From: Cohnella kolymensis
Lineage (GTDB): Bacteria > Bacillota > Bacilli > Paenibacillales > Paenibacillaceae
DNA: 64,000 nucleotides
Assembly: GCF_000829465.1 (NCBI RefSeq)
Contig: NZ_JXAL01000021.1
Coordinates: 1 to 64,000 of the forward strand
Direction: 5' to 3'
Both the position numbers and the translations under genes were made by a program. Every line of letters begins with the position of its first letter. The stretch's first letter is position 1. The notes beneath the pieces are model-generated. The model did no database searches and was not told the DNA's origin. It was given only the letters and a program-made list of their open reading frames with translations. Below are positions 1 to 8,975 of this stretch, one piece after another.

Positions 1-14
1 CTCGCATAGCTCGG

Positions 15-20
15 TATAAT
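15..20 (+). promoter_or_regulatory. Likely -10 box of the satD-like operon
   Basis: A perfect TATAAT lies 37 bases before the probable TTG start of the first gene. Its -35 partner would fall before the window, so only half of the promoter can be seen. Confidence 0.4.
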
Positions 21-56
21 AGATTCCAGGTGGTTCAACATGAAGGAGGTCCTCAA

Positions 57-776
57 TTGGTTGCGACAGAAGTGCCCGCATTTTGCCTCATTGCAGACGT
101 CATGTCATCCCGCAAAGACGGCAAAAAAAACGAATTGCGTTACATAACCAAGGAACTCAACGATAAACATCACACGGCATTATTAACTCCGTTCTCCGTG
201 CGCAGCGGGGATGAACTGTTCGGAATCATAAGGGATTTTTCCAAGGCTTATTATGTTCTTAAAGACTTGCTTTTGCTATCCAATGAGTCGGATGTGCCCT
301 TATATGTAGGAGTCGGGATCGGCTCCGTCACCAATGAAGATTTGAACAACCCTCACGAAGTGAACGGCGATGCCATTTGGAGTGCCGCTGACGCCCTTAA
401 TGCGCTCAAGAAAGGGAAAAGCGGCGTGACAAAATCAGCTTTTGTGCGGAATAAGTTCCATGTCTATGTGAAATCGCAATCCAGCCCAATGCCGTATGAA
501 TTCTTTAATGATGAAATCTTTTTCTTGTTTGAACGATTGCTTAAGCGGACAAAAAAACAACAGGAAATCGTTCGTGCCATTGAAACATTGGATGACAAAA
601 TTCAATACGAAGAGTTGGGCGAGCGGTTTGGCTATGATGACAACGTGAGCAGCAACATCAGCAAAATCCTGACACGTGCGGATTATTTTCTGGTATCGGG
701 AGCTGAACAAAATTTGTGCAAGCTTCTTCAATATTTTCAAAAGCAATTCCAAACCGACGTACGAGGTGACAGATGA
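57..776 (+). CDS. SatD-family protein
   Basis: Soluble protein of about 239 residues. The N-terminal stretch ending IADVMSSRKD matches the opening of SatD-family proteins, named after the sat operon of Streptococcus mutans, whose biochemical role is unknown. The last 80 residues look like a helix-turn-helix (KKQQEIVRAIETL... YEELGERFGYDD). I chose TTG at 57 because AAGGAGGT (43-50) sits six bases before it; the longer GTG start at 30 would place that site inside the gene. It overlaps the next gene by ATGA, so the two are translationally coupled. The family call rests on the N-terminal motif and the membrane-protein neighbour. Confidence 0.62.
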   Translation: MVATEVPAFCLIADVMSSRKDGKKNELRYITKELNDKHHTALLTPFSVRSGDELFGIIRDFSKAYYVLKDLLLLSNESDVPLYVGVGIGSVTNEDLNNPHEVNGDAIWSAADALNALKKGKSGVTKSAFVRNKFHVYVKSQSSPMPYEFFNDEIFFLFERLLKRTKKQQEIVRAIETLDDKIQYEELGERFGYDDNVSSNISKILTRADYFLVSGAEQNLCKLLQYFQKQFQTDVRGDR

Positions 777-1729
777 CCCTTAATTACATCGTATTTATTT
801 TGGCTTTCTGGTCGGCGAATGGGCTCATTAAGCTATCCTGGTTGCGGAGTGTCGTCTTTGTATCTATCTCTATCGTTTTATCATACATACTCGGGAGTGG
901 AAGTTTTCAGATTTGTTTGGCCGCCTTGATTCTAGGAATCTTGCAGTATTTCATAAGTTGGGCATCCAATTATCTTAAGGATCATAATCAGCACTTTGCC
1001 GCATTTCCTCGTATTAACAAGCTTGTAGACATGCTTAGGACGGAAAATTTAAAACAGCACCTGCTCTGCCAATCGCTCCACCTTATCATTATCTATTCTT
1101 TTTTGTGGATTTTCGGACAAGTAGAGGGTTTGAGAGGATTCGGACAGCAGATTTATCTTTTTATGTTTGCCGATGATCTCGTCATTGAGAACCGCCTAGT
1201 CGTACCTTCTGTACTGCTGGTCGGCGTATTTCTCACACATACTTCTTCGGAAATGATACGCATGCTGCTCCTGAAATACGGCAATCCGCTTCCCATGCTC
1301 CACCAGGAAACGGCCGCAGCGGTCGAGCACTTCAGCGAGGAATTTTTGCGGAAGAGACAAAATATGAAGCATAGCATCGTTTCCGATATGACCGTGGAAG
1401 AGCAGGTGGAAGTATCCAATGCCGCTGCACCGATGACAACCAAAGAATCCATTAAGGTCCAATACCATTGGTCCAATGTAGTAGACGACACGTCCAAAGG
1501 AAAGTATATCGGTATCCTTGAAAGAATATTGATTTGCATATTTGTCATTTACGATATCTATCAAGGTCTAATGCTGCTGGGTGCCATGAAAACGCTGGCT
1601 CGTTTCAAGTTATTTGAGAACAAAGCATTTGCGGAATATTATTTGATCGGCACCCTGGCCAGTTTAATCGCGGCAATTGTGTGCGGTTTTATTCTTAAAA
1701 GGATGCTCTTGGACGCTCTCTTGGTATAA
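773..1729 (+). CDS. Multi-pass membrane protein, DUF3307-like partner of SatD
   Basis: A 318-residue integral membrane protein. Hydrophobic segments lie near residues 3-20, 25-60, 95-115 and 135-155, followed by a long hydrophilic stretch (about 165-240) and two C-terminal membrane segments (about 250-310). The start overlaps the stop of the SatD-like gene (ATGA), as expected of a two-gene operon. SatD-type genes are often paired with DUF3307 membrane proteins; here the helical pattern fits but the family's conserved Asp and His residues are not obvious, so the family name is tentative. No enzyme motif is visible. Confidence 0.5.
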   Translation: MTLNYIVFILAFWSANGLIKLSWLRSVVFVSISIVLSYILGSGSFQICLAALILGILQYFISWASNYLKDHNQHFAAFPRINKLVDMLRTENLKQHLLCQSLHLIIIYSFLWIFGQVEGLRGFGQQIYLFMFADDLVIENRLVVPSVLLVGVFLTHTSSEMIRMLLLKYGNPLPMLHQETAAAVEHFSEEFLRKRQNMKHSIVSDMTVEEQVEVSNAAAPMTTKESIKVQYHWSNVVDDTSKGKYIGILERILICIFVIYDIYQGLMLLGAMKTLARFKLFENKAFAEYYLIGTLASLIAAIVCGFILKRMLLDALLV

Positions 1730-1737
1730 ACATTACT

Positions 1738-1821
1738 GGAAAATCCGGTAATATCTCAAAACTACCGGATTTTCCGGAAAAAAAAGGCGATCGGCCCCCA
1801 TAAGGGAACGATCGCCTTCTT
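1738..1821. terminator. Back-to-back hairpins between convergent genes
   Basis: Two stem-loops fill the gap between the SatD-like operon and the convergent GHL10 gene. The first pairs 1738-1750 with 1763-1775 (13 bp). The second pairs AAGGCGATCG (1784-1793) with CGATCGCCTT (1809-1818) and is followed by CTTTT on the plus strand, while the A-run at 1777-1785 gives a U-tract on the minus strand. It should therefore work in both directions. Confidence 0.8.
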
Positions 1822-1832
1822 TTACAGGAAGT

Positions 1833-3452
1833 CTATTGCAAATAATAATCCTCTACAAAAATCTCCGCCTTGCCTCCCGGAGGACCTTCGGCTGCGACTG
1901 TCAACAAGAAGGTGTGGTTCGCGAGGCTGGTGTAGTCCGACGGGTTCACATATCGGCTGATATCCACTTCCGTGTCGCGGGTGCCTTTAACGTCCAGCGT
2001 GAAGGTGTGACCTGGGTATAACGTTGGAGTGACGGTGATCGTAAGCTTGCCCAGTCCCTCATTTTTAACAAGCAATGACGTTTTACCGTTTCTCACAAAG
2101 AACCGGTGGCTGAAGCTTCTCGTCGTCTGATCGATTTCTCCGACTCTGACGGTTAGTGGGTCTCTCATCGAGTACTTTTCCTCGACATTAAATTGACTGT
2201 TGGGCAGCGCGGGAACCTTTACTTGTTTGGTCATCACGAGTTGTTTCAGTTGCTGCATGTAATCGTTGACGGTCGGCGCCATCGACTCGGTATCCTGTGC
2301 GAACAACACGAAACCGCGTACTTTTTCATTACGGAGAATGTTGATCTGCTGCGCCAATCCTTCCGGGTTGTTTTTGAAATACCATGCACCCAGGCCGACC
2401 ACTACTTTTCCGGGTGGAGCTACCTGCAGGGCATCCGTTGTATCTTTCCATACCGTCGCGTTGCTCGGACTATAGGACATCGGCATCACGAAATCGAGTA
2501 TGCCCGTCTCCATCCACTTTCTCCAATCCTGAAATACTCTTCCGAGCCCAAGGTCCCAAGCGGCCAGCACTGAGGCAGACACTTCAACGTCCGCTTTTCG
2601 CTCCTTCGTTCCCTTATAGATTCTGGATACGATACTCGTAATTTGATCAGCTCTCCATTGATCCCACGACTTGCTGTACTGCTTCGGTTCCAAACCGGTT
2701 TCCTGCCGGAATCTGCTTACCGCTTCCTCTCCGTACCCTACACCTGCCGTGTTCGGGCCCATTCTGGCCGGATATCTGATGAAGTCGAAATGAATGCCGT
2801 CCACATCGTATTTTTCTACCACTTCCATATAAACGTTATATAAATAGTCCTGGACCTCCAGGTTGCCCGGCTCCAGGAAGTACGGTCCTTCTACGACGCT
2901 GTTTTTCGGGTCGGTTTTGGGATCCGGATACGCTACCTTCCCTGTGCTGTCTTTTAACAGCCATTCTTCTTTGTAAAAAATATGGTTGGGATCTTTCGGC
3001 ATTTCCGTTGAGCTTCCCCAGGCAATCATGGCATTGAGCCATGCATGGACTTCCAATCCGCGTTCATGGCCTTTTTGAATGGCGTACGCCAGCGGATCGA
3101 AGTCATCCGGCTGCCCTTCAAGCAATTCCGATCGTGACACAAAAGAGGAATGGTATAAGGCATCTCCTCTTTGTCTTACCTGCACAAATACGGTGTTAAA
3201 GTTCGCGTCCGCAGCTTCCTGAATAAATTGGTCGATCTTCTCGCGCGACGTCATTTGTCTCCAGGAAACGATATATGTACCTCTCATTTCTTGGCCGGGC
3301 TCCGGCACTTTGTCCACTTTGTCGACGCGGTTGGAGCTAAATCGTTCCGGCTCATTCGGGTAGTTGCTGCTGTCCGGAGCAGCCCACACTTGTGAAGTCA
3401 TCATCAGAAAAGATAGAATAACGCAAATAGAGACACTAAACTTTTTCCTCAT
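1833..3452 (-). CDS. Secreted GHL10-family (DUF187) glycoside hydrolase
   Basis: A 539-residue exported protein. Residues 1-24 are a signal peptide (MRKKF, hydrophobic core, cleavage after VWA). Residues 55-350 carry the GHL10 (formerly DUF187, YngK-like) TIM barrel: MRGTYIVSW, NTVFVQVRQRGDALY, VHAWLNAM and the GIHFDFIRYP strand with its acidic residue, then DFVMPMSYSP. The last 120 residues look like a beta-sandwich. Length suits the family. These enzymes are thought to act on cell-wall or extracellular polysaccharide, but the substrate cannot be read here. It is monocistronic, with AAAGGGG before the ATG. Confidence 0.85.
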   Translation of the reverse strand: MRKKFSVSICVILSFLMMTSQVWAAPDSSNYPNEPERFSSNRVDKVDKVPEPGQEMRGTYIVSWRQMTSREKIDQFIQEAADANFNTVFVQVRQRGDALYHSSFVSRSELLEGQPDDFDPLAYAIQKGHERGLEVHAWLNAMIAWGSSTEMPKDPNHIFYKEEWLLKDSTGKVAYPDPKTDPKNSVVEGPYFLEPGNLEVQDYLYNVYMEVVEKYDVDGIHFDFIRYPARMGPNTAGVGYGEEAVSRFRQETGLEPKQYSKSWDQWRADQITSIVSRIYKGTKERKADVEVSASVLAAWDLGLGRVFQDWRKWMETGILDFVMPMSYSPSNATVWKDTTDALQVAPPGKVVVGLGAWYFKNNPEGLAQQINILRNEKVRGFVLFAQDTESMAPTVNDYMQQLKQLVMTKQVKVPALPNSQFNVEEKYSMRDPLTVRVGEIDQTTRSFSHRFFVRNGKTSLLVKNEGLGKLTITVTPTLYPGHTFTLDVKGTRDTEVDISRYVNPSDYTSLANHTFLLTVAAEGPPGGKAEIFVEDYYLQ

Positions 3453-3637
3453 TATGTAACCCCTTTCAATTCAATGGATTTGGAAACTTTTTGCTAAGCT
3501 CTAACCATAATTAAACCGCTTTCATAATAAATAATACATCAATATTATGGGATTATCCTCTTTTTTACGAAAAATAAAGAATAAAAATTTCTAATTGGTT
3601 TGATTCGTTTATTCCCAAAAAAGACGCTGAAATAAAA

Positions 3638-3681
3638 ATAAGCTAAGGTCAGGTTTATGGAGCATACCTGACTTAGCTTAA
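3638..3681 (-). terminator. Terminator of the pdxA2 operon
   Basis: On the minus strand, TAAGCTAAGTCAGGT pairs with ACCTGACCTTAGCTTA (one bulge) and is followed by TTTTTATTTC, an intrinsic terminator directly after the last gene of the acid-sugar operon. Confidence 0.82.
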
Positions 3682-3719
3682 TCAACGAACATCCCGTTAT
3701 CATCACACTCAGGTTTCTG

Positions 3720-4718
3720 TTAAGAGTTGCCCTTGGGTGCTAATTCAATTGCCTGCCGCAGTGCTTCTTCCAAAGAGCCCGGATCGGCTTTGCCGGTTCC
3801 CGCAATATCAAATGCCGTTCCATGATCGACACTGGTGCGGATGATCGGCAAGCCTACCGTTATATTCACGCCCGCTTCGAGCCCCATGACTTTGATGGGA
3901 CCGTGGCCCTGGTCGTGATACATCGCAACGACAATGTCGAAATCACCCCGGGTTGCTCGGAAAAACAGCGTGTCTGCGGGAAGCGGACCTTCTGCGATGA
4001 TCCCTTCCGATTGGGCTCGCTCGACGGCAGGAATGATTTTCTCCTCTTCCTCACCATGGCCGAACAGGCCGTGTTCTCCGGCATGGGGATTGATGCCGCA
4101 TACGCCGATTCTCGGTTTTGGGATACCTGCCCGCTTTAAGGTTTCATCAGCCAAAAGGATGACTGTATGCACTCGTTTAGGATTAATCTTCGCAATGGCA
4201 TCCACCAATCCGATGTGGGTTGTCACATGGATAACACGCAGTTTAGGAGCGGTCAGCATCATCGCAAACTCAGAAGTACCGGTTAGTTCCGCTAAAATTT
4301 CCGTATGTCCGGGAAAAAGGTGTCCTCCTTTATGGAGGGCTTCTTTGTTAAGAGGCGCCGTGCATATGCCCTGAATCTTCCCTTCTTGCGCAAATTCCAC
4401 AGCGCGTTTAATAAATTGGAAAGCAGCGTCTCCAGCTTTTGCGGAAATTTCGCCGAACGGCAAGTCGGCCGGCAGTAAATCAACATCGATGATATCCAGT
4501 TGCTTCGGGTCACCTTCTGTTTCCGAAGGATCCGTAAGCTTGCGAAGCCGCTGCGGGGAGCCAACCAACGACATTGCACGCTCCATAATTTTCGCATCGC
4601 CTATAACAACCGGATGGCATCGCTCGTAGAAAGATGCTTGCTGCAGGGTTTTCGCTATAATCTCCGGACCCACCCCGGCCGCATCGCCCATCGTAATCCC
4701 AATTGTCGGTTTGGTCAA
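3720..4718 (-). CDS. pdxA2: PdxA2-type 4-phospho-acid dehydrogenase (D-threonate 4-phosphate dehydrogenase)
   Basis: A zinc- and NAD-dependent oxidative decarboxylase of the PdxA family, about 332 residues. Family motifs are intact: GITMGDAAGVGPE at the N-terminus, TAPLNKEA and FPGHTE for substrate binding, the three metal-binding histidines in TTHIGL, GINPHAGE and MYHDQGH, and DHGTAFDIAG near the end. Pairing with an acid-sugar kinase marks it as the catabolic PdxA2 branch, which converts D-threonate or D-erythronate 4-phosphate to dihydroxyacetone phosphate, rather than the vitamin B6 enzyme. AAGGAG lies eight bases before a TTG at 4718-4716, a better start than the GTG at 4727, which overlaps that site. 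It is the last gene of its operon. Confidence 0.88.
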   Translation of the reverse strand: MTKPTIGITMGDAAGVGPEIIAKTLQQASFYERCHPVVIGDAKIMERAMSLVGSPQRLRKLTDPSETEGDPKQLDIIDVDLLPADLPFGEISAKAGDAAFQFIKRAVEFAQEGKIQGICTAPLNKEALHKGGHLFPGHTEILAELTGTSEFAMMLTAPKLRVIHVTTHIGLVDAIAKINPKRVHTVILLADETLKRAGIPKPRIGVCGINPHAGEHGLFGHGEEEEKIIPAVERAQSEGIIAEGPLPADTLFFRATRGDFDIVVAMYHDQGHGPIKVMGLEAGVNITVGLPIIRTSVDHGTAFDIAGTGKADPGSLEEALRQAIELAPKGNS

Positions 4719-4723
4719 AGTAT

Positions 4724-5977
4724 TCACTCCTTCGTTAATTGCTCAGCAATGTTTTCGAATGAACGGGCGTTGCCGAAAGCTCCGGCCTTCGTTACCAGGT
4801 GAAAATTCTTGCCCGCCACCCTTCCGAGCGGGATTCCCGGTTCCAGTTCCTGCAATATATTCATTCCCGCAATATCCAAATGCTCGCAGATGCTGCGTGC
4901 TGTATCGCCGCCGCTTAAAAACAAACATTCGGGAGCCAGCTCCGACACCAATACCTTGGACATTTTCCCTAAGGCTTCCCGAAGCAATTCACTCATTGAA
5001 GCCTTCGGCAGCTTGCGTGCCTCCGCAAACGCAGCGGTGCTTTGACGTGCTTGCTCTGTGGAGTCCAGTGCAACAATGCAATGCTTTCCAGCCCTGTACG
5101 CGTCGAAAAGGGATGCGGGGAGAAGTTCGGATGCATCTTTTTCTAACAGGAGAACGGGATCCAACCGCAGCGTAAAAAAACGTTCAATGGAGCAGGCTTC
5201 CACTTGCATACGTGTAGATTCACTAAGACTCCCGATCAGGAAAAGCAACGGTTTGCGGAGTTTGGGAAGCACTTGATCCGATTCGTTCATCGGCAGCGGG
5301 GGATTCAAGTACTCGGCAATACCGGCCGAACCTACCCATACGGCGTCCGGAAATCGAGAATACAGGCGGCCGATCGTCTCTAAATGTTCATTCGATTCCG
5401 CGTCGAAAACAATACGCCGATTCCCCGCGCTTATCAACTCACGTATCCGGTTTTCCAAATATAGGAGTCCCTTTTCGGTGGATGCAGTATCGATAACAGC
5501 ACAGGTATCATCAAATAAATCCGGAATAAAGGAAGAGAACACGGGTGTTTTCGGATCCTGGCCGATCTCCGTCTCATGTACGGGAACTCCTCGAAGCAAT
5601 TGATTGCCATTCCGAGTCGTACGGCCGTTCTTGGGATAAGCGGGAACGATAAACGCCGTGCTTTGTGGAAGAGTATCCAAAACGGCCTTTACTTCCGCCT
5701 GAATATTACCTCTTAAAGTGGAATCCACCTTTTTAAACAACAGCTGAGCTGATGGGGGTCGAAGAACAGAAACAAGTCGCGCTACTCTTTCATAGGCGGC
5801 TTCCGGGGGAATCGCCCGGGAATCGGAATCAATCACAATCACCCGGGCATCAATCGACCATATGTAATTTTCCTTGTAATTGAACAAAAGACTGGTCTTG
5901 TACCCGCGTTTTGCGAACTGAACTCCTGAATCACTAGCCCCCGTTAAATCGTCCGCGATGATGTAAAATACGTTCAT
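4724..5977 (-). CDS. dtnK: Four-carbon acid sugar kinase (D-threonate/D-erythronate kinase family)
   Basis: A 417-residue cytosolic kinase of the former DUF1537 family. Visible motifs are the N-terminal IADDLTGASDSG, KKVDSTLRGN in the substrate domain, and FLSGGDTA and TKAGAFG in the C-terminal nucleotide-binding domain. The family phosphorylates D-threonate, D-erythronate or related acids on O4, giving the substrate for the PdxA2 encoded next. Its ATG overlaps the stop of the permease gene (ATGA) and its own stop overlaps the next reading frame, so the three are tightly coupled. Which stereoisomer is used cannot be decided from sequence; dtnK is the best-known name for this arrangement. Confidence 0.87.
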   Translation of the reverse strand: MNVFYIIADDLTGASDSGVQFAKRGYKTSLLFNYKENYIWSIDARVIVIDSDSRAIPPEAAYERVARLVSVLRPPSAQLLFKKVDSTLRGNIQAEVKAVLDTLPQSTAFIVPAYPKNGRTTRNGNQLLRGVPVHETEIGQDPKTPVFSSFIPDLFDDTCAVIDTASTEKGLLYLENRIRELISAGNRRIVFDAESNEHLETIGRLYSRFPDAVWVGSAGIAEYLNPPLPMNESDQVLPKLRKPLLFLIGSLSESTRMQVEACSIERFFTLRLDPVLLLEKDASELLPASLFDAYRAGKHCIVALDSTEQARQSTAAFAEARKLPKASMSELLREALGKMSKVLVSELAPECLFLSGGDTARSICEHLDIAGMNILQELEPGIPLGRVAGKNFHLVTKAGAFGNARSFENIAEQLTKE

Positions 5978-6938
5978 GTCGTATTCCCCACTCTTTTATA
6001 TACCCAAGCGGTCACAATCGGAGTCAACACGGCTGTGACTATTACGGCCGCAGTGACCTGGAGAGTCGCCAGCGAAGCGATCTCCTGATAAGCGGGATAT
6101 AAAGCCGCGACCGCAACCGGAACAGCCGCTGCGTTCCCTGCGGTGGAAGATGCCGCAACTCCCGCAACACCTTTTCCTCCCGTAAGACGGTCAAGGAAAA
6201 ATAATACGACTCCAGTGACAATGACCACTAGTACGCCCAACACAATACCGGACAGTCCGGCCTGCAACACATTCGTGAGGTTGATGCCGGCTCCGATTGC
6301 GAGAGCAAAAAAAGGAATTAATACGTCTACTCCCCGACCCAAAAACTCACGCATATCTTCGTCCAAATTACCTAAGATCATGCCGATGATCAGGGGCAGA
6401 ATCGAAAAAATGAACGCAAGTAACGGAAAACTCGCCAAACCGGCAACGCCAGAATCAGCATAGTAAAGAAGGGGCCGGATTCGACGGACATAATGGAATA
6501 AGCTGCAACGTCCTCTCGCCGTTTCGCCAGCTGTCCCATTAAAGCCATATATAAACCGCCATTCGTATCGGAGAAAGCCGCGACAATCGCCAATGCTGAC
6601 AGCCCCAAAAACAAATCATTCGGGTTGGGAGCGAACCAGCCGATCATTAAGGCGATAATCAGTGCGGTCCCGATTTTGCCCGTCCACAATGCGACTCCTT
6701 TTTTCAAGATATAGCCGGTTGCCTTGAATTGAATTGTCGACCCGAGACACACATAGAAAGCCGCGAGAAGCGCGGACGTTCCGGTTAATAAACCTCCGGT
6801 GAAGGAGGTCCTGAACTCAGTTAAATTGAACAGGTCGGGTAAAAAGGTGCGGATTAAGGCACCGATGAGCAGGGGAAAAAGCATCATCCCGCCAGGAATT
6901 CGTTGCATATTTGCCCGGATTCGCATAACTTTGTGCAC
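5974..6938 (-). pseudogene. kdgT: 2-keto-3-deoxygluconate permease (KDGT family), frameshifted
   Basis: A membrane transporter of about 320 residues, read in two frames. The first half (starting RIPGGMMLFPLLIGALI) runs to TMLILAL at about 6450; the second resumes with AGLASFPLLAFIFSILPL and continues through LGNLDEDMREFLGRG and ASSTAGNAAAVPVA, both typical of KDG permeases. One missing base in CGGCAACGCCAG (6441-6452) accounts for the break; adding a G restores LAVAGLASFP. It belongs to an operon with an acid-sugar kinase and PdxA2, so the likely cargo is a sugar acid such as D-threonate or D-erythronate rather than ketodeoxygluconate. It is either a sequencing slip or a recently lost transporter. 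Confidence 0.8.
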
Positions 6939-6943
6939 ACTCC

Positions 6944-7093
6944 TTATTCATCTATGTCTTCCATTACTTCGACCATTCCTCTGTCTACGTCAGGAGGAGT
7001 GTCGACTTCTTCGACCAATTGCATGACCGTTTTACTTTCCGGCTGTTCGTCCTTTTTAGTGGTCATATCACGTTCCATTTGCACCATTACCAT
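6944..7093 (-). CDS. Small acidic protein of unknown function (49 aa)
   Basis: An open frame coding 49 residues, very rich in Glu, Asp, Met and Val, ending MEVMEDIDE-like (VEVMEDIDE). There are several possible starts: the first ATG directly abuts AAAGG, while the ATGs two and five codons later sit at better distances from GAAAGGATGG. It lies between the DDAH-like gene and the permease gene, is in the same direction, and its TAA overlaps the GGAG that serves the next gene. I do not recognise a family. It has no signal peptide, membrane helix or cysteine, and resembles an intrinsically disordered peptide. Confidence 0.45.
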   Translation of the reverse strand: MVMVQMERDMTTKKDEQPESKTVMQLVEEVDTPPDVDRGMVEVMEDIDE

Positions 7094-7114
7094 CCTTTCT
7101 TTCTCAAATACAAT

Positions 7115-7963
7115 TCAGGTGTTACCTCGTAACAACGGCAATGTGCAGCAGCGAAAAGAGCCTCCGGACTTGATGATCTCTGACAAATCGACTTCGATTA
7201 CGTCATAACCTCTACGGCGGAGTTCCGTGTTTACTTTTACATTACCAGGCAGGCTGAAAACTCTCTTATTCCCGACGGATAACACATTTGTGCCCAGTTT
7301 GAATTGTTCCGACCGATCGACCTCAATGAGGTCATAGCGTGAGGCTATTTTAACCAATCCCTGCCGCTCCAATGCAGGAGAGAACACCAGCGCCTCTTCG
7401 GGAGACAGCACATTAAACACGCAATCAAGATGCAGGTATGCACGGTCAATGGGAAGCAGCTCCACCTTGTATTCTGGGAGCAGACTTTTCAAATTATGTA
7501 TCGCATTTTCGGAGGTTCGGCCGCTGACAGCAACGAAGACCGTCTCCCCATCGATCATGACATCTCCGCCTTCAATGCTGTTCCTCGTTAAATTGTGGTA
7601 TGGGTAATCATGATCTTCAAGCCAATCAATTAATATATTATCTTCACCTTGCCTAATGCCCCTGCCCATGTGCGATACAAACAACCTGTGTCCGATCGTA
7701 AATCCGATATCGCGGGTAAACACTTGCTCGGGGTAATCTTCATTATGGGGGAGCAGAACCGCGTCTACACCTTGATTGCGTAAGCTTTGCACGAATGAGT
7801 CATGCTGCTCAGCCGCAAGCTCTTGATCGATATTTTCGTCTACATAGTGCCGCTGGGTTTCATTGATGATTTCGGTGATTCTCATATGCTGCGGTTCGCA
7901 TAACAGAACCTTTTTCAGAGGATCATATTCGTTCGCGCAAAATAGTCGGTTGATTGTTCCCAT
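7115..7963 (-). CDS. DDAH/arginine deiminase-like amidinohydrolase
   Basis: About 282 residues of the guanidino-group-modifying (amidinotransferase/DDAH) superfamily, similar in size to Bacillus YkgA. Signatures are EYDPLKKVLLCEP at the start, FTRDIGFTIG, EGGDVMIDG, the catalytic His in YLHLDCVFN, and the C-terminal GGSFRCCTLPL, whose cysteine is the expected nucleophile. The family hydrolyses guanidino compounds such as methylated arginines; the substrate is not predictable here. I prefer the ATG at 7963 because GGGAGGAG lies about a dozen bases upstream; a GTG 24 bases earlier would include that site. It follows the deacetylase gene closely. Confidence 0.78.
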   Translation of the reverse strand: MGTINRLFCANEYDPLKKVLLCEPQHMRITEIINETQRHYVDENIDQELAAEQHDSFVQSLRNQGVDAVLLPHNEDYPEQVFTRDIGFTIGHRLFVSHMGRGIRQGEDNILIDWLEDHDYPYHNLTRNSIEGGDVMIDGETVFVAVSGRTSENAIHNLKSLLPEYKVELLPIDRAYLHLDCVFNVLSPEEALVFSPALERQGLVKIASRYDLIEVDRSEQFKLGTNVLSVGNKRVFSLPGNVKVNTELRRRGYDVIEVDLSEIIKSGGSFRCCTLPLLRGNT

Positions 7964-7995
7964 ACTTGTGCTGCGTTCTCCTCCCACCTGCTGTC

Positions 7996-8832
7996 TCAGT
8001 GATTATCAAGCAGCTCTGACACCGTGACCAGCTTGACTCCATCGTTCCGCAGCTGGTTTATAATTGAGGACAAAGCGTTAACGGTTCCGGATAGATCCTC
8101 GCCTTTCCCTCCAGCTGCGTGCTGCAATATAATTGAGCCGGGGTGAACATGCGCAAGCACATTTGTTTGTACTTGTTCCGCGCTTAACCCTTTCCAATCC
8201 AACGAGTCCACATCCCAGAACACATTGATTTTATGCCGGCTTGCCAGCCAGCGGAGTTGGTCTTCATTCACGTTCCCATAGGGAGCCCGAACATACGTCG
8301 GTATGTACCCGGTATATTGACTGATCAAGCTGTCTGTCTTCATAATTTCTCTGCGAAAAGCCTGATCGCTCAGCTTAAGAAGATTGGCGTGATTGTACGT
8401 ATGATTACCGAGCTGATGCCCCTCGCGAACCATGCGCATTACAACATCAGGATGTGCTTGCACCCGATTGCCCACCACAAAAAAGGTTGCGCTAACTCCT
8501 TCTTTCTTTAAGACGTCCAAAATGCGCGGAGTAAAATTGTTGTCGGGGGCATCGTCAAACGTTAAAGCCACCTCGCGTTTTCTTCGCGGGCCTTGAAGCA
8601 CAAAAGTGCTCGGGTATTTACTGTGCAAATCGGCCAGCGACATGGGGTGGGGTCTGCGTACTGCGCCTTCCGGTCCATCCGCTAAATCGGGGGTTTCATC
8701 CTGTCTGGATTTGTTGATTTGCCGGCTATGCTGCCTGTGGTCCTCATGTTTCGATTGATCACCGTCATTTTGGGCACACGCCGAATTTAGACATAAAGCC
8801 AGAACGAATACGATCCTGCACCAAGTTTTCAT
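7996..8832 (-). CDS. Polysaccharide deacetylase lipoprotein (NodB domain, CE4)
   Basis: A 278-residue surface lipoprotein. The signal peptide ends in the lipobox LNSAC (Cys about 19) and is followed by a charged linker. The NodB domain spans about residues 80-275 with all CE4 motifs: TFDDAPD (catalytic base and metal Asp), HTYNH (metal histidines), RAPYG, DVDSLDW and ILQHAAG (catalytic His). It should remove N-acetyl groups from peptidoglycan or another wall glycan outside the cell. It is the first gene of the run ending in pdxA2, and the link to acid-sugar use is not obvious. Confidence 0.9.
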   Translation of the reverse strand: MKTWCRIVFVLALCLNSACAQNDGDQSKHEDHRQHSRQINKSRQDETPDLADGPEGAVRRPHPMSLADLHSKYPSTFVLQGPRRKREVALTFDDAPDNNFTPRILDVLKKEGVSATFFVVGNRVQAHPDVVMRMVREGHQLGNHTYNHANLLKLSDQAFRREIMKTDSLISQYTGYIPTYVRAPYGNVNEDQLRWLASRHKINVFWDVDSLDWKGLSAEQVQTNVLAHVHPGSIILQHAAGGKGEDLSGTVNALSSIINQLRNDGVKLVTVSELLDNH

Positions 8833-8904
8833 AGTTACCTCCCGCTATCACCTAGTCCAAGATTAGGATGAACTCAGCTACAAAAATTATCCATCACCAT
8901 AACG

Positions 8905-8946
8905 AAAAAAAGGCCATCTTCTCCAACTTGGAGAGATGGCCTTTAC
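8905..8946 (-). terminator. Terminator after the CoA-transferase gene
   Basis: On the minus strand AAAGGCCATC-TCTCC pairs with GGAGAA-GATGGCCTTT and is followed by a run of seven T. It lies 30 bases after the stop of the CoA-transferase gene. Confidence 0.88.
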
Positions 8947-8975
8947 GAGGCGGCTCTTTAGCGGTTCACTGCACG

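Noticed and set aside
1153..1564. Minus-strand frames of about 125 codons inside the DUF3307-like gene
   Set aside because: The plus-strand gene is in an operon with good signals; the reverse frames have no ribosome site and Ser/Thr-rich non-family sequence.
4711..5276. Plus-strand open frames inside the acid-sugar kinase gene
   Set aside because: They are reverse-strand shadows of a clearly conserved kinase gene, have no ribosome sites and Arg/Pro/Ser-rich, family-less translations.
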